From positions 74,539,554 to 74,603,553 of the forward strand of contig OX485803.1 of the NCBI GenBank assembly GCA_950295325.1: a stretch of DNA of 64,000 nucleotides, written 5' to 3'. Each line of letters starts with the position of its first letter. The first letter of the stretch is position 1. Source of the stretch: Polytrichum commune. Lineage: Eukaryota > Streptophyta > Polytrichopsida > Polytrichales > Polytrichaceae. Below are positions 62,378-64,000 of this stretch, in pieces. The notes beneath the pieces were generated by a model that did no database searches, had not been told where the DNA came from, and saw only the letters and a program-made list of their open reading frames with translations. The position numbers and the translations under genes are program-made.

Positions 62378-63707
62378 ATGGAGAATCAAGTGGTATTTGG
62401 GGCGTTGGCAGCATCGGCTGCAGCTGTGAACGTAGCGTTGCAATTTATATCTGGAGCTGTGAGTTTGGCAGGCACATCGGCAGCTGACACAGCTGTTCAG
62501 AACAGACTGGGGAAAAGGAAATACGAAGAAGATGATGACTCGTACATGCCAGCTGTGATATCTGCCATGGCAGATGATGAAGCAATTGCACGTCTGGGAG
62601 ATTACCTCTCTCAACCGAGGAGTCCAAATTGGTGGGATGAATTTTGGGCTTCAGACGATCACCAACCTGAAAGGTGGGTGTCAAACTTTAGGGTTTCTCG
62701 GTCGACATTCATGTACATCTGCTCCCTAGGTAAGCCAGATTTGGAATCAGCAACGCCAGTGAACTTCATGAGCATCGAGGGGAGGTTTATCCCTCTTCAG
62801 AAGCACGTTGCAATTGCATTGCGGCGTCTTGCATCTGGGTATGCACAAAACGTAATTGGAGAGCAGTTTGGGGTGGGGACATCCACGGTATGTAAGATCA
62901 CATGGAAATTTGACCAGTCTATGGAGAAGCGGGCGATGCACCATATGTATTGGCCCAGACTCGGTGAGGAGATGGAGCGGGTGAAGGAAGGGTTTAGGAA
63001 AATGCATGGATTACCAAACTGCTGTGGTGCTATTGATGTCACCCACATTGTGATGGAACTCCAGGTCATTATTTGTGCTGACTCAAACTTACATTGCTTC
63101 CATCATGCAGGCATGACCATGACCACTGGCAGGTACACTAGGGATTGTGATGCATTCTGGACATACATACGGTCAGCAGTTTTTGAGTTGAGTCCCCTTG
63201 TTATGAAGTTGCTGCCACATTATCTCTGTGAATATTGCCCGATGAATAGCACTGATGCAGGTATTGCTCTTGAGTTGAATTTGCGAAGTCAGCCTGATTA
63301 GTTGTTCGGATTAGTTGTTGTTCCGTTGCAGTTGAATCACAACTCTTAATGTTAACATGGGCGAGATTTAATGATCGAGCTTAATCTATGTTAGAGTACA
63401 GACCCTTGTCCCTGCATCCATTTTGATTTATATAGGTAGATTGGTGAGAATCCTCTTTGATTGGTCTTTTATAAATACCCTAGATTTCTTTTGTTTGCAG
63501 GCTGGAGACTCAACAGTAGATTAGTATGACCGTGAGGAGAACTACAGCATGGTTGTTTAAGCGGTTGTGGACAGTGACTTGCGTTTCCGGGATGTTTTCA
63601 GTGGGCTGCCTGGGTCAGTGCCTGATTCAGGGGCTCTGGGCAACTCAGGCCTTTACAGGCGGTGTGAGAGCGAGGAGATTCTAAGAGGCCCTGTTCAATT
63701 ACTGCAT
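62378..63707 (+). pseudogene. PIF/Harbinger transposase (HARBI1/ALP1-like), second exon with nonsense codons
   Basis: Exon 1 (62378-63064, 229 residues) is intact. It has an N-terminal region, then SPNWWDEFWASDDHQPERW, FRVSRSTFMYIC, a helix-turn-helix-like stretch (QKHVAIALRRLASGYAQNVI, EQFGVGTSTVCKITWKF) and HGLPNCCGAIDVTHI with the first catalytic Asp of the DDE nuclease (PF13359 type). A 436-bp intron follows (63065-63500). Exon 2 (63501-63707) continues in phase with YDREENYSMVV, AVVDSDLRFRDVFSGLPGS (second Asp) and PDSGALGNSGLYRRC. It carries TAG just before YDREENY (Trp is usual there) and TAA after SMVV (Gln is usual there). The third acidic residue would lie beyond the window. A read-through of the intron gives a 307-residue frame to 63301 that lacks the catalytic core. 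Confidence 0.85.
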
Positions 63708-64000
63708 GTAAGCTTCGTGAGTCGGATTTCACTTTGAAAGAACAGTGTCCTTGTTAAGGTAGCCTGCAGATTTTGATTTGTCCACACTTTTGAGCAGAGA
63801 TGAGTTGAATTCACCCTATTTCTGAACTAATGGAGCATAATAATGTCACAAATGCAATTTGGTACAGGTGATTAACCTTTGATGTCATTGACCTTCAAAA
63901 ATTTCTCTGACAAATTCTGATTTGCATGGATATTTGACATGCATATTAGAGTGTATCATTACAATCTTACACTGAGCCTCAATCTTAGATTTCTGATCTT
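63708..64000. other. Intron or 3' flank of the transposase gene
   Basis: Follows a plausible donor (CAT|GTAAGC). No further transposase exon was seen before the window ends. Confidence 0.4.

Noticed and set aside
1..64000. tRNA, rRNA, CRISPR arrays and bacterial-type operon signals
   Set aside because: I looked for cloverleaf B-box motifs, regularly spaced repeats with unique spacers and rRNA segments and saw none. The DNA is plant nuclear in character.

Overview
The window is nuclear DNA from a land plant. The evidence is GT-AG spliced multi-exon genes, a leader intron in front of a methionine synthase gene, Arabidopsis-type (CCCTAAA) telomere motifs, and MITEs with PIF/Harbinger, hAT and Mutator-like signatures. 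TTG is a frequent leucine codon in the METE exons, which made me think of a moss or another non-flowering plant, but that is only an impression and no species can be named.

Layout. (1) 1-1970, minus strand: 5' part of a plant FAD-dependent oxidoreductase gene that runs off the left edge. (2) 2.1-6.6 kb: repeats, including one Harbinger-type MITE nested inside another. (3) 7044-10503, plus: complete nine-exon gene for a 267-aa leucine-rich-repeat protein (LRRC57-like, with an MGCC lipidation-type N terminus). (4) 10.5-40.9 kb: a 30-kb gene desert of MITEs, foldbacks, tandem repeats and homopolymer G/C runs. A GC-richer island at 28.4-29.4 kb may be a decayed retroelement. (5) 40.9-61.1 kb: a cobalamin-independent methionine synthase (METE) cluster. 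It has one exon-1 pseudogene split by a tiny MITE, two apparently intact genes (763 and 765 aa), and a third copy with an open frame that has lost two of four zinc ligands and turned an intron into coding sequence. (6) 62.4-63.7 kb: a PIF/Harbinger (HARBI1/ALP1-like) transposase gene whose second exon carries two nonsense codons.

How the parts relate. METE copies 1 and 2 would make methionine from homocysteine and methyl-tetrahydrofolate. The three copies are mosaics: different introns and exons match different partners, as expected from gene conversion. The transposase relic belongs to the superfamily whose hallmark (TTA/TAA-type duplications, GGG-starting ends) is seen in about eight non-autonomous elements here. 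All exon structures are deduced by reading the sequence and matching remembered protein families. No search, alignment program or expression data was used.
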